A stretch of DNA of 64,000 nucleotides. Source: Metridium senile. Taxonomy: Eukaryota; Cnidaria; Anthozoa; Actiniaria; Metridiidae. The DNA lies in contig OX459105.1 in NCBI GenBank assembly GCA_949775045.1, positions 12,041,398-12,105,397 of the forward strand. Reading direction: 5' to 3'. A model generated the notes under the pieces. It saw only the letters and a list, made by a program, of their open reading frames with translations, made no database searches and was not told where the DNA came from. Positions 23,925 to 35,900 of this stretch are shown here, piece by piece. How positions within the stretch are numbered: the first letter of the stretch is position 1; every line of letters starts with the position of its first letter. The translations under genes were made by a program, and so were the position numbers.

Positions 23925-26900
23925 TTAAACGATTTTTTTCTTACAAATGAATTGCATGTTCATGGTACATTCTACTTTGTCCATCTTATCGTATGTTTCC
24001 GAGGCTTTCATCGACACACAGGGACTGTCGGGGGTCTGGAGCGAAGGGACGAAATTCGTGTGAGCATGTGTCTTTCCAATCCAAACACCTTGCAGCATAT
24101 CTAAAGATGAAAGTATTATTATTTAATAACAATAGACCAGATCGAGGTTTTCATTGCTCAGTGTAAGACTTGTTGGTCAATTACTCAAAGATTAACAAAC
24201 GCATCGGTGAAGCGACTACGCATGCGTGAACATTTTTTCAAGGCGGTAAATTTGCCATTGAATGCATTACGAATTCCAGACTACATCTGAAGTCGATTTA
24301 TAAGAAACTTCCTGAATAGAAATGATTTAATTTTCGGGCCGGGTACAAAACCTTTGTTATATTGCGAAGCTCCCATTAATTTACACTTGTATTTGTGTTT
24401 ACTTTTTGAGAAAAAATCGATGAACGTTGTCGACTCCATAGTTTGTTATAGCGTTCGTACGAATGTCAGTTTTGAGTGCAAATTACTTGTTTTTCTGAGC
24501 ATGCGTGGTCGTTTGACCGCAGTGTAAGATTAACGTACTTTTGATGGACATGATCTCATCCCCAGTCAATGCGCGGTCAAATACTGCAAGTTGACTTAAC
24601 GATCCATTTAGAACCCTCTCTTTAAGATTGCGTTCATAGCCAACATCGAACACTTGACGACCTGCATTAGGTAGGTTTTCTACTGTCGCTACCTTTGCCT
24701 CGTCGACTAGCAGTCCATTTTGGTACACCCTTGCCTTCGCAGTAGCTCGGTCCCAGGTACACGCGACGTGAGTCCATGTATTGTACAAGACATTTCTTTC
24801 AAAACAAAAAGGGAATCCATGATTTGTATGAAAAATCTAGATACTTATGTTGAGTTTTATTAAATATTACATAAGCAGCTCTAGGCCTAAACTGTGTATG
24901 AAGATAAGCTCTGCAAAATTTGGAAAATACAGGAGTACGCTATATTATCATATGACCCGTATTTTGCCCGGCGCGCGCTCTTAAGAAAACCTTCGGAAAA
25001 AGTCACTTGATGGGGGCCGTACGGCTTTTTTCAGCTGGTCCGTACAAACACGTACGGACCTGCTACTCGAAACATCACAATAAAAATGGCCTTTAAAGTA
25101 AAAAGAGTGGGTTATATGATAAAAAAAACTTATTGACTGAGTTAGGTCGGGCCGTACGGGAAAATATACTTCATGACCGCGAGCCAAATATTTTTGTAAG
25201 TCTAGTTTTATTGTTATTTACAATGGGGGTGCTCCATATTTTTTAGAGTATCGATTAAGGAAGAGCCCGTTGATTTTCGTAACCATTGGTGGGTGATTTT
25301 TGTTTTGTTTTGGACCCCCATAAAAAGGCTTTTGGATTGTTTTAAGAATAATGTTTTTTGAAATTCCTGACGCGCATACACGATACTGTTATCCCTGGCA
25401 CCCCTTGGAAGGGAAGAGGTAGTACATACCCTCCAGATGGTTTAATCAGATTTGTATTAGGATCAGATGATTTCCTCATAACCAAGGTGACCCGATTTAT
25501 GCCAGATGACTTCTTAGGAAAAACAAAACGGACAATGTACGGGTCAAGCCAATGTGAATAGATTGGAGCGTCAATTACATTACTTTTCAGAAGAATCCAA
25601 ACTGAAAACGTGAAGCTTGTTTGTTGGATCGCTACGGCTGGAGTTGTAGCATATGAGCCTGCAGTGCCTGGTAGATCAAGGACAGTGGATGCAGCCCATT
25701 TAGTACTTGTGTAACGTGCACTCCCATACAAACTAAAATTAAAGAAAGAACATTGAAGTTTTCAAAATAATATAATTGGACATACAACAGCTGACTATCT
25801 CTCTATAGCAAAATGGCTCTTTAATTTAGCTACGGGTCAATAGCTCTTTTTCCGTGACCTGACTTTGCTATCTGACTAACTGTCTGGCTGATTGACTATC
25901 CGAATAATTGATTCAATGACGACTAGTTTGTAGCTGGCAGCTGGTTGGCTGGCTGAACCACTAGCCAAATAATTCATTGACTGACTGGCAGACTGTACTA
26001 GTAAGTGTATACTTACACAACATCTTTGTCAGATCCATCCAATTTCCAGTAATATTTAGGTTTCAAGGCATCCATGATTATATCTGGAACTACAAAAACC
26101 GTACGGCTTTTTTCACCTGGTCCGTACAAACACGTACGGACCGGACCAGCTACTCGAAACAGACAACAAAAATGGCCTTGAAATTAAAAAGAGTGGGTCA
26201 TATGATAAAAAAACTTATTGACTGAGTTAGGTCGGGTCCTACGGGAAAAATATGTGGCTCATGGTCATTTGTACGCGCGAGGTCCGTACATCATGACCGC
26301 GAGCCAAATATTTTGTTTTGGTATTTTCCACCATGTCCAATAATATATGTTTGGTTAAACCATGTTTTCAAAAGATCCTTGTTTGACAAACTAACTTATT
26401 TGTCTAACTTATTTGTCAAACAAACTAAAGTTTTAATTTTTTTTAAAAGCGAGCCAAATATTTTGTTTTGGTATTTTCCACCATGTCCAATAATATATGT
26501 TTGGTTAAACCATGTTTTCAAAAGATCCTTGTTTGACAAACTAACTTATTTGTCTAACTTATTTGTCAAACAAACTAAAGTTTTAATTTTTTTTAAATAA
26601 AAACTTTCTTTATTCTAAAGCATAATTTTTGGTGGTTTTTGAAATATGGGGCGACTTTCAAATTAAAGTGAGCCTCCTCCATAAGCTTTGTTCTTGAGGC
26701 AAACTAGAGAAACATGCCTAAATAATAATAATTATAAAACATGAAGATGTAATTAAAAAGATAGCACCTTCTCCGTTATTTTAAAAACCTGAATATCGGT
26801 ATAACCAGGGCTAGAGTCCTGGTGTCTCGCCCTATTTTCCGGCCTTAACCTACGAAGCCAACCTGGCAATCTACAGCTTTTGTAATCGTCTTTGGTAATA

Positions 26901-29541
26901 TTTATATTTTTAGATTCAGTTTTTTATCAAAATAAAATGAAAAAAGAACAATTCTTATGACAAACCTGTAATTGACTTCATGAATACTTCTGAAATGAAT
27001 CTCAGTTGCAGCTCACTGTCGATGGTAGCCAAAGTGCTTCCATGGCCGACACAAGTCTGGCTTGCTTTTTCCCATGTTTTTGTCTTCTGGAAAAGTTTGA
27101 ATTTGTACAGACCCAACTGGTACCATCCTTTGGGATGTGCTGATTATAAATGCACCATAAAGTTATTAGAGAAACCAGATCAAAAGGAACAAAACCAAAA
27201 GCGGAAAAATGATTGAAAACAAAATGAGCTATGCAGGGAGGAAGAACAAGAGCAGGACCACGATCAGGATCAGGGAGTTTGAGAAGAAGTAGAAGCAGAG
27301 ACTGCAGCAGAAGCATGAACAGCAGAAGGAAATTGGGAAGGTGCAGGAAGAGCGGGAGATTTACAACGCGAAGGAGAAAAAGCAGGAGCTTGGGATTGAG
27401 AAGAAGATTAAGAAGTAACAGAAGCAAATGCATAGAAAAGCAGGAGGTGGAGATTGAGAGTGAGATTTAGAACGAGCAGGAGCTTGATATTGAGAAGGAG
27501 ATTTAGAAGGAGCAGGAGCAAAAGCAGGATGGATCTAGAGATTGAGTAGGTGATTTAGAAGGAGCAGGACCAAAAGCAGGAGCTAGAGATTGAGAAGGAG
27601 ATTTAGAAGAAGCAAAAGCAAAAGCTTGATATTGAGAAGGAGATTGAGAAGGAACAGCACCAAAAGCAAGAGCTAGAGATTGAGTAGGAGATTTAGAAGA
27701 AGCAAAAGCAGGAGCTAGAGTTTGAGAAGGAGATTGAGAAAGAGCAGGGGCAAAAGCAGGAGCTAGAGATTGAGAAGGAGATTTTGAAGGAACAGGAGCA
27801 AAGCATGCAACAGCAGGAACTAGAGGTTGAGAAGCGGATTTTAATCTGCTTCTTAAAAGAAGGATCAGAAGCAAAGCAGAAGCTGGAGATTAAATAATTG
27901 AGGAGGCACATTTTGGCTGATCGAATCGTTCAAATGTTGAAATGGCAACATATCTATGACGTTTGGCACATATTGGTTATACAGTATGCAGAGTCAGCAA
28001 ACATGCTTAACTGCTACACATATTCTTTGCTTTTCTTCTAACCTTTCCTTGTGTTGTCGTTCTTGCACTGCCCATCTGAACATGACCGAACATCCTGCAG
28101 TAGAATAAACTGTCAAATACGATACATAAAGACAATGACCCAGTCTCCATATTTAAGCTGTTTTAGAAACAGTAGTGACGTAATGTTTCAAGTCCGACAA
28201 TGAGGACTGGACGGGATTTCAAGTCCGCGCAATTAGTTCCAGTTCGAGGCGCAACAACTTCAAATCCTCATTAATTATTCGGGAGGAATCTTTGAATAAA
28301 AATGAACAATTTTATATGGTAAAAAAGAACTTTAAAGCCGATGAGAGATTTGAATGTAGCAAATAAAAGCAATATCCTAAAAATTATCACTGAATAATCT
28401 GTTCATAATTTAATGTTCATTGTCAATGAATTCCCACAGGGAAATATTAAACAATCGCTTTTCAAATCTATTCAGAGGAATGCTAACGAATACTCAGTGG
28501 TATAATGGTTTAAAACGGGGACACAGCAATGCAGAAGCTCTCGGTTCGAATCCTGGCATTATTACTCAAAGACTTTTTTTTCGACAAAAATCGCCAAGTA
28601 AATTCTTTCTAAGTCTGATGTTTACTAGTAGAGACAAGGGGAGGGTAATATCTGTGCAAGGAATTATTCATAGTAATTGGAAATAATTTCCAGTTACTCC
28701 AGTAAATAATTTCCAGTTACTGGAGTACTTCCCCTGGTTTCAAGTATCTGCATGTGACCAAAATCGCGCCATCTGGTTGGCTAATTACCTCATGAATAAT
28801 TAATGAGGACTTGATTAATGGTTAATCCGAAACACGGCGAGCTCAAGATTTTAGATTTTCGAAATTCCACACCAAGATTCATTTAACTTCAAAATTTTGA
28901 GACAAAGATTTTTGTTAGCCTGATCCTAATTCTGAGGCGACGATTTTAGAATTCGAAAAAGAGATTATTATTATTTTTATTTACCCCAAGTACCCTTTCC
29001 TGGCATCCGTATCAAACTTCGAGCCAGTTAAAAATGAGCAAAATAATATAGACTCTGAGACAAAGCATACCAAAAAAAGCTAACCGGTGTGCCGAATCGA
29101 TCGATGGTTCTCGAGATTCCATAATTTTAATGATTTTTGGTGGTGGATGGTCTGGTGTGGGTAACTGGTTACGAGTCGTCGGCCCTATCAGTAATTAACA
29201 ATGGGTGACTTATTGCTTACCTGTAGTTCATTATGTTCGCTTCGATCACTTTGAGCTAAGCAGTTTTTATCAAACGAGTTCAAGGAACCTTTGATCAATT
29301 CACAAATCTCTGTTCCATTATCACTCTGGTACGCGTTGACGGAGAAACAGTTTAAGGTATCAGCGCACAGTTTTTGACAATCCATCCAATTTGCAGCCAA
29401 GGTCTTGAACACACCGCACTGAAGTTTACGGCCTATGTGGCGCAAAAAGCTAGCTCCTCCAGGACATGAATTACCAGCTTGGCTTTCAGATAGTAAACCC
29501 GTTAAGCAGAGAAGGAAGAGTAGAATGGAGTAGAACGCCAT
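23925..29541 (-). CDS. Secreted PAN / split C-type lectin / LamG-like protein, paralogue 1
   Basis: Seven exons (minus): 29541-29221, 28094-28043, 27139-26966, 26083-26017, 25732-25430, 24795-24539, 24100-23925; all phases agree, 449 residues. Residues 1-22 are a signal peptide ([20 protein letters not shown]). About 26-107 is a PAN/apple-like Cys domain; 108-124 a short Cys linker (CSDGQCKNDN). Residues 125-182 are the N-terminal half of a C-type lectin domain (WYQLGLYKF, TCVGHGSTLATIDSELQLRF). Residues 205-391 form a LamG/concanavalin-like domain (TSFTFSVWILL, WTHVACTWDRA, FDRALTGDEIM). Residues 392-449 restore the lectin C-terminal half (VWIGKTHAH, PCVSMK, VECTMN, FICKK). All four canonical lectin cysteines remain, two on each side or beyond the insert as expected. 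Extracellular glycan or adhesion role is inferred; no EPN/WND calcium motif is visible. A close paralogue lies at 42126-47095. Confidence 0.85.
25008..25198. repeat. Dispersed repeat, copy 1 (CGTACGG family)
   Basis: Contains GGTCCGTACAAACACGTACG, AAAAGAGTGGGTTATATGAT and TTATTGACTGAGTTAGGTCG, all recurring at 26094-26308 in the same gene. Ends contain CCGTACGG-type palindromes. Intronic. Confidence 0.7.
26094..26308. repeat. Dispersed repeat, copy 2 (CGTACGG family)
   Basis: A second copy of the 25008-25198 repeat with a slightly longer right side (GAGGTCCGTACATCATGACC). It starts 11 bp upstream (in gene sense) of exon 4 of the first lectin gene. Confidence 0.7.
26301..26597. repeat. Tandem duplication, 150 bp period
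   Basis: GAGCCAAATATTTTGTTTTG begins at 26301 and again at 26451; the ~148 bp that follow are essentially identical. Intronic and recent-looking. Confidence 0.85.
27240..27890 (-). repeat. Imperfect minisatellite in lectin-1 intron 2, open in the sense frame
   Basis: Units of about 40-45 bp containing GAGCTAGAGATTGAGAAGGA recur with small variations, most clearly 27500-27890. On the minus strand (gene sense) it reads as a Ser/Pro/Ala-rich repeat (SPSQSLAPAFA, SSKSPTQSL). It lies between two phase-1 exon ends, so a symmetric in-frame exon is conceivable, but I found no splice sites I trust. Annotated as repeat. Confidence 0.6.
28480..28580 (+). repeat. tRNA-like (SINE head) sequence
   Basis: TACTCAGTGGTATAATGG resembles an A box and CGGTTCGAATCC a B box about 40 nt later. 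Arms do not form a clean cloverleaf in my reading, so a degenerate SINE head is more likely than a working tRNA gene. Confidence 0.4.
28600..29187. other. Intron 1 remainder of lectin paralogue 1
   Basis: AT-rich intronic sequence with a short direct repeat of TAATTTCCAGTTACT near 28685-28725. No gene seen. Confidence 0.4.
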
Positions 29542-29710
29542 GTTTGTGTCTGATAGAAAATAGAAATGATTTTCGCAACAATGATCATGGTGATGATGAT
29601 AATATGGTGATGATGAAGATGATAATTATGGATAAAAGTGTTGATTAAGATGATGCTGATGATAATAATTATGATGATTATGATGGTAATATAATTGTAT
29701 GCTAATAAGG

Positions 29711-29955
29711 GGGCTTTCATGTTTTAGTGTATTGGGGAAGGGGGTCGGCAAAATCACATGTTGTCTTTACCAAATATAACGCAACCATCCTCCCCTTTCT
29801 TGGTTGGTAAAAAATAACATAACCCCTATATAAGCCCAGTTTATAGCTAAAGCTGCATACAATTAGTGACACCTCCAGCCCCCCTTAATAAAGCTTCCGA
29901 AAATAACGTGACCCCCTCAATATTGCCACCCCCATAGACTAATAAATGAAAGCCC
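29711..29955. mobile_element. MITE, family A, copy 2
   Basis: GGGCTTTCAT at 29711 and complementary ATGAAAGCCC at 29946-29955; the interior aligns with 909-1151 (GGTTGGTAAAAAATAACATA, AAAGCTGCATACAATTAGT). Its right 165 bp belong to the first unit of the 1267 bp array, so that half is repeated seven times. Confidence 0.75.
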
Positions 29956-32900
29956 ACTAGAGTACAAAAATTATACCCGTGAAACAAGTAGGACTAATTA
30001 GTACTAAATAGTGCTAATTAAACAATACCTTTTTAAAACCAACTCGTTCAAAATGACAATCTTATTAGACATTCTTTTGACACAAAAAAAAAGAGTTTTA
30101 TTTCAGTTTGTAAAACTTTGTGTTTATTGGTTGATTGATCGATCACTATACAATCATCTCCCTGTGGGTTTTTGTGAAACTCTCAATGAGAGGTAATTAA
30201 CCGTTGCTAATGAAAGGATCAAACATTCTTTGTTTGTGAGTTTTAACTTATTCAATTATTTAAAAGTCACAAATTTGCTGTCAATACTTTGAAGCAAAAT
30301 TTAAAAATAATTCTTCTATATATATACAATTTTGGTAGTGGCATAAATTTGACACCTTATTTCTGTTCCTCTTGTTGTGTTACGATTGTGTTACAATACC
30401 ATTGATGGAAACAGTTATATTTCTTAGTTTTACATAGAGCGAAAATTAAACACTTTATCCATGAAATAACATCAATTTTATTTAGTGACTATTAGTCACT
30501 ATCAAAGTCAACTTTGGCATTTTATTGGAGTGCCTTAAAAAGCTTCAATCAAGTCAGCGCTTGAGCCGTGTATTTCGAAATTCCTCAAATTTAACTCACG
30601 GAAATTGAAAACATATCATTTCGGCGTGTTTTTCTTATGGAGCATTTAACGCTATTTTTATGATTTTTGATTAAAAAAAATCAGCTCAATTTTGAGTCTA
30701 CGTTGAAACAGAGGAAAATGTTCTGATATAATTAAATGTCTATACATTTTTCGAGGAAAGGTTTTTTGTGTTGTTTTGCACTTTGGAATTTTATATTTAA
30801 AAATATAAAAACGTCGACGTCGACTTCCACTTTCAATTGAACCCTCACATTATTTTCTCGATATTTTTAAGTAAATGAATCATGACTTGTACGAATGTTT
30901 TTTCTATTTTTGATCATCAGTATAATTTAGAAAATATCCAGAAGTTTAATTATATCTCTTTATTATAATAATTGATTATGTAAAAAAATTATTGATATAG
31001 CTAGTTTTAAGTATATAATATCAAATCAAATCTTACCTTTTTAAAACCAACTCGTCGTCCCCTTTCTTGGTTGGTAAAAAATAACATAACCCCTATATAA
31101 GCCCAGTTTATAGCTAAAGCTGCATACAATTAGTGACACCTCCAGCCCCCCTTAATAAAGCTTCCGAAAATAACGTGACCCCCTCAATATTGCCACCCCC
31201 ATAGACTAATAAATGAAAGCCCACTAGAGTACAAAAATTATACCCGTGAAACAAGTAGGACTAATTAGTACTAAATAGTGCTAATTAAACAATACCTTTT
31301 TAAAACCAACTCGTTCAAAATGACAATCTTATTAGACATTCTTTTGACACAAAAAAAAAGAGTTTTATTTCAGTTTGTAAAACTTTGTGTTTATTGGTTG
31401 ATTGATCGATCACTATACAATCATCTCCCTGTGGGTTTTTGTGAAACTCTCAATGAGAGGTAATTAACCGTTGCTAATGAAAGGATCAAACATTCTTTGT
31501 TTGTGAGTTTTAACTTATTCAATTATTTAAAAGTCACAAATTTGCTGTCAATACTTTGAAGCAAAATTTAAAAATAATTCTTCTATATATATACAATTTT
31601 GGTAGTGGCATAAATTTGACACCTTATTTCTGTTCCTCTTGTTGTGTTACGATTGTGTTACAATACCATTGATGGAAACAGTTATATTTCTTAGTTTTAC
31701 ATAGAGCGAAAATTAAACACTTTATCCATGAAATAACATCAATTTTATTTAGTGACTATTAGTCACTATCAAAGTCAACTTTGGCATTTTATTGGAGTGC
31801 CTTAAAAAGCTTCAATCAAGTCAGCGCTTGAGCCGTGTATTTCGAAATTCCTCAAATTTAACTCACGGAAATTGAAAACATATCATTTCGGCGTGTTTTT
31901 CTTATGGAGCATTTAACGCTATTTTTATGATTTTTGATTAAAAAAAATCAGCTCAATTTTGAGTCTACGTTGAAACAGAGGAAAATGTTCTGATATAATT
32001 AAATGTCTATACATTTTTCGAGGAAAGGTTTTTTGTGTTGTTTTGCACTTTGGAATTTTATATTTAAAAATATAAAAACGTCGACGTCGACTTCCACTTT
32101 CAATTGAACCCTCACATTATTTTCTCGATGTTTTTAAGTAAATGAATCATGACTTGTACGAATGTTTTTTCTATTTTTGATCATCAGTATAATTTAGAAA
32201 ATATCCAGAAGTTTAATTATATCTCTTTATTATAATAATTGATTATGTAAAAAAATTATTGATATAGCTAGTTTTAAGTATATAATATCAAATCAAATCT
32301 TACCTTTTTAAAACCAACTCGTCGTCCCCTTTCTTGGTTGGTAAAAAATAACATAACCCCTATATAAGCCCAGTTTATAGCTAAAGCTGCATACAATTAG
32401 TGACACCTCCAGCCCCCCTTAATAAAGCTTCCGAAAATAACGTGACCCCCTCAATATTGCCACCCCCATAGACTAATAAATGAAAGCCCACTAGAGTACA
32501 AAAATTATACCCGTGAAACAAGTAGGACTAATTAGTACTAAATAGTGCTAATTAAACAATACCTTTTTAAAACCAACTCGTTCAAAATGACAATCTTATT
32601 AGACATTCTTTTGACACAAAAAAAAAGAGTTTTATTTCAGTTTGTAAAACTTTGTGTTTATTGGTTGATTGATCGATCACTATACAATCATCTCCCTGTG
32701 GGTTTTTGTGAAACTCTCAATGAGAGGTAATTAACCGTTGCTAATGAAAGGATCAAACATTCTTTGTTTGTGAGTTTTAACTTATTCAATTATTTAAAAG
32801 TCACAAATTTGCTGTCAATACTTTGAAGCAAAATTTAAAAATAATTCTTCTATATATATACAATTTTGGTAGTGGCATAAATTTGACACCTTATTTCTGT

Positions 32901-35900
32901 TCCTCTTGTTGTGTTACGATTGTGTTACAATACCATTGATGGAAACAGTTATATTTCTTAGTTTTACATAGAGCGAAAATTAAACACTTTATCCATGAAA
33001 TAACATCAATTTTATTTAGTGACTATTAGTCACTATCAAAGTCAACTTTGGCATTTTATTGGAGTGCCTTAAAAAGCTTCAATCAAGTCAGCGCTTGAGC
33101 CGTGTATTTCGAAATTCCTCAAATTTAACTCACGGAAATTGAAAACATATCATTTCGGCGTGTTTTTCTTATGGAGCATTTAACGCTATTTTTATGATTT
33201 TTGATTTAAAAAAATCAGCTCAATTTTGAGTCTACGTTGAAACAGAGGAAAATGTTCTGATATAATTAAATGTCTATACATTTTTCGAGGAAAGGTTTTT
33301 TGTGTTGTTTTGCACTTTGGAATTTTATATTTAAAAATATAAAAACGTCGACGTCGACTTCCACTTTCAATTGAACCCTCACATTATTTTCTCGATATTT
33401 TTAAGTAAATGAATCATGACTTGTACGAATGTTTTTTCTATTTTTGATCATCAGTATAATTTAGAAAATATCCAGAAGTTTAATTATATCTCTTTATTAT
33501 AATAATTGATTATGTAAAAAAATTATTGATATAGCTAGTTTTAAGTATATAATATCAAATCAAATCTTACCTTTTTAAAACCAACTCGTCGTCCCCTTTC
33601 TTGGTTGGTAAAAAATAACATAACCCCTATATAAGCCCAGTTTATAGCTAAAGCTGCATACAATTAGTGACACCTCCAGCCCCCCTTAATAAAGCTTCCG
33701 AAAATAACGTGACCCCCTCAATATTGCCACCCCCATAGACTAATAAATGAAAGCCCACTAGAGTACAAAAATTATACCCGTGAAACAAGTAGGACTAATT
33801 AGTACTAAATAGTGCTAATTAAACAATACCTTTTTAAAACCAACTCGTTCAAAATGACAATCTTATTAGACATTCTTTTGACACAAAAAAAAAGAGTTTT
33901 ATTTCAGTTTGTAAAACTTTGTGTTTATTGGTTGATTGATCGATCACTATACAATCATCTCCCTGTGGGTTTTTGTGAAACTCTCAATGAGAGGTAATTA
34001 ACCGTTGCTAATGAAAGGATCAAACATTCTTTGTTTGTGAGTTTTAACTTATTCAATTATTTAAAAGTCACAAATTTGCTGTCAATACTTTGAAGCAAAA
34101 TTTAAAAATAATTCTTCTATATATATACAATTTTGGTAGTGGCATAAATTTGACACCTTATTTCTGTTCCTCTTGTTGTGTTACGATTGTGTTACAATAC
34201 CATTGATGGAAACAGTTATATTTCTTAGTTTTACATAGAGCGAAAATTAAACACTTTATCCATGAAATAACATCAATTTTATTTAGTGACTATTAGTCAC
34301 TATCAAAGTCAACTTTGGCATTTTATTGGAGTGCCTTAAAAAGCTTCAATCAAGTCAGCGCTTGAGCCGTGTATTTCGAAATTCCTCAAATTTAACTCAC
34401 GGAAATTGAAAACATATCATTTCGGCGTGTTTTTCTTATGGAGCATTTAACGCTATTTTTATGATTTTTGATTAAAAAAAATCAGCTCAATTTTGAGTCT
34501 ACGTTGAAACAGAGGAAAATGTTCTGATATAATTAAATGTCTATACATTTTTCGAGGAAAGGTTTTTTGTGTTGTTTTGCACTTTGGAATTTTATATTTA
34601 AAAATATAAAAACGTCGACGTCGACTTCCACTTTCAATTGAACCCTCACATTATTTTCTCGATATTTTTAAGTAAATGAATCATGACTTGTACGAATGTT
34701 TTTTCTATTTTTGATCATCAGTATAATTTAGAAAATATCCAGAAGTTTAATTATATCTCTTTATTATAATAATTGATTATGTAAAAAAATTATTGATATA
34801 GCTAGTTTTAAGTATATAATATCAAATCAAATCTTACCTTTTTAAAACCAACTCGTCGTCCCCTTTCTTGGTTGGTAAAAAATAACATAACCCCTATATA
34901 AGCCCAGTTTATAGCTAAAGCTGCATACAATTAGTGACACCTCCAGCCCCCCTTAATAAAGCTTCCGAAAATAACGTGACCCCCTCAATATTGCCACCCC
35001 CATAGACTAATAAATGAAAGCCCACTAGAGTACAAAAATTATACCCGTGAAACAAGTAGGACTAATTAGTACTAAATAGTGCTAATTAAACAATACCTTT
35101 TTAAAACCAACTCGTTCAAAATGACAATCTTATTAGACATTCTTTTGACACAAAAAAAAAGAGTTTTATTTCAGTTTGTAAAACTTTGTGTTTATTGGTT
35201 GATTGATCGATCACTATACAATCATCTCCCTGTGGGTTTTTGTGAAACTCTCAATGAGAGGTAATTAACCGTTGCTAATGAAAGGATCAAACATTCTTTG
35301 TTTGTGAGTTTTAACTTATTCAATTATTTAAAAGTCACAAATTTGCTGTCAATACTTTGAAGCAAAATTTAAAAATAATTCTTCTATATATATACAATTT
35401 TGGTAGTGGCATAAATTTGACACCTTATTTCTGTTCCTCTTGTTGTGTTACGATTGTGTTACAATACCATTGATGGAAACAGTTATATTTCTTAGTTTTA
35501 CATAGAGCGAAAATTAAACACTTTATCCATGAAATAACATCAATTTTATTTAGTGACTATTAGTCACTATCAAAGTCAACTTTGGCATTTTATTGGAGTG
35601 CCTTAAAAAGCTTCAATCAAGTCAGCGCTTGAGCCGTGTATTTCGAAATTCCTCAAATTTAACTCACGGAAATTGAAAACATATCATTTCGGCGTGTTTT
35701 TCTTATGGAGCATTTAACGCTATTTTTATGATTTTTGATTAAAAAAAATCAGCTCAATTTTGAGTCTACGTTGAAACAGAGGAAAATGTTCTGATATAAT
35801 TAAATGTCTATACATTTTTCGAGGAAAGGTTTTTTGTGTTGTTTTGCACTTTGGAATTTTATATTTAAAAATATAAAAACGTCGACGTCGACTTCCACTT

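Noticed and set aside
28480..28580. Functional tRNA gene
   Set aside because: A- and B-box-like motifs are present but I could not form an acceptor stem; more likely a SINE head.
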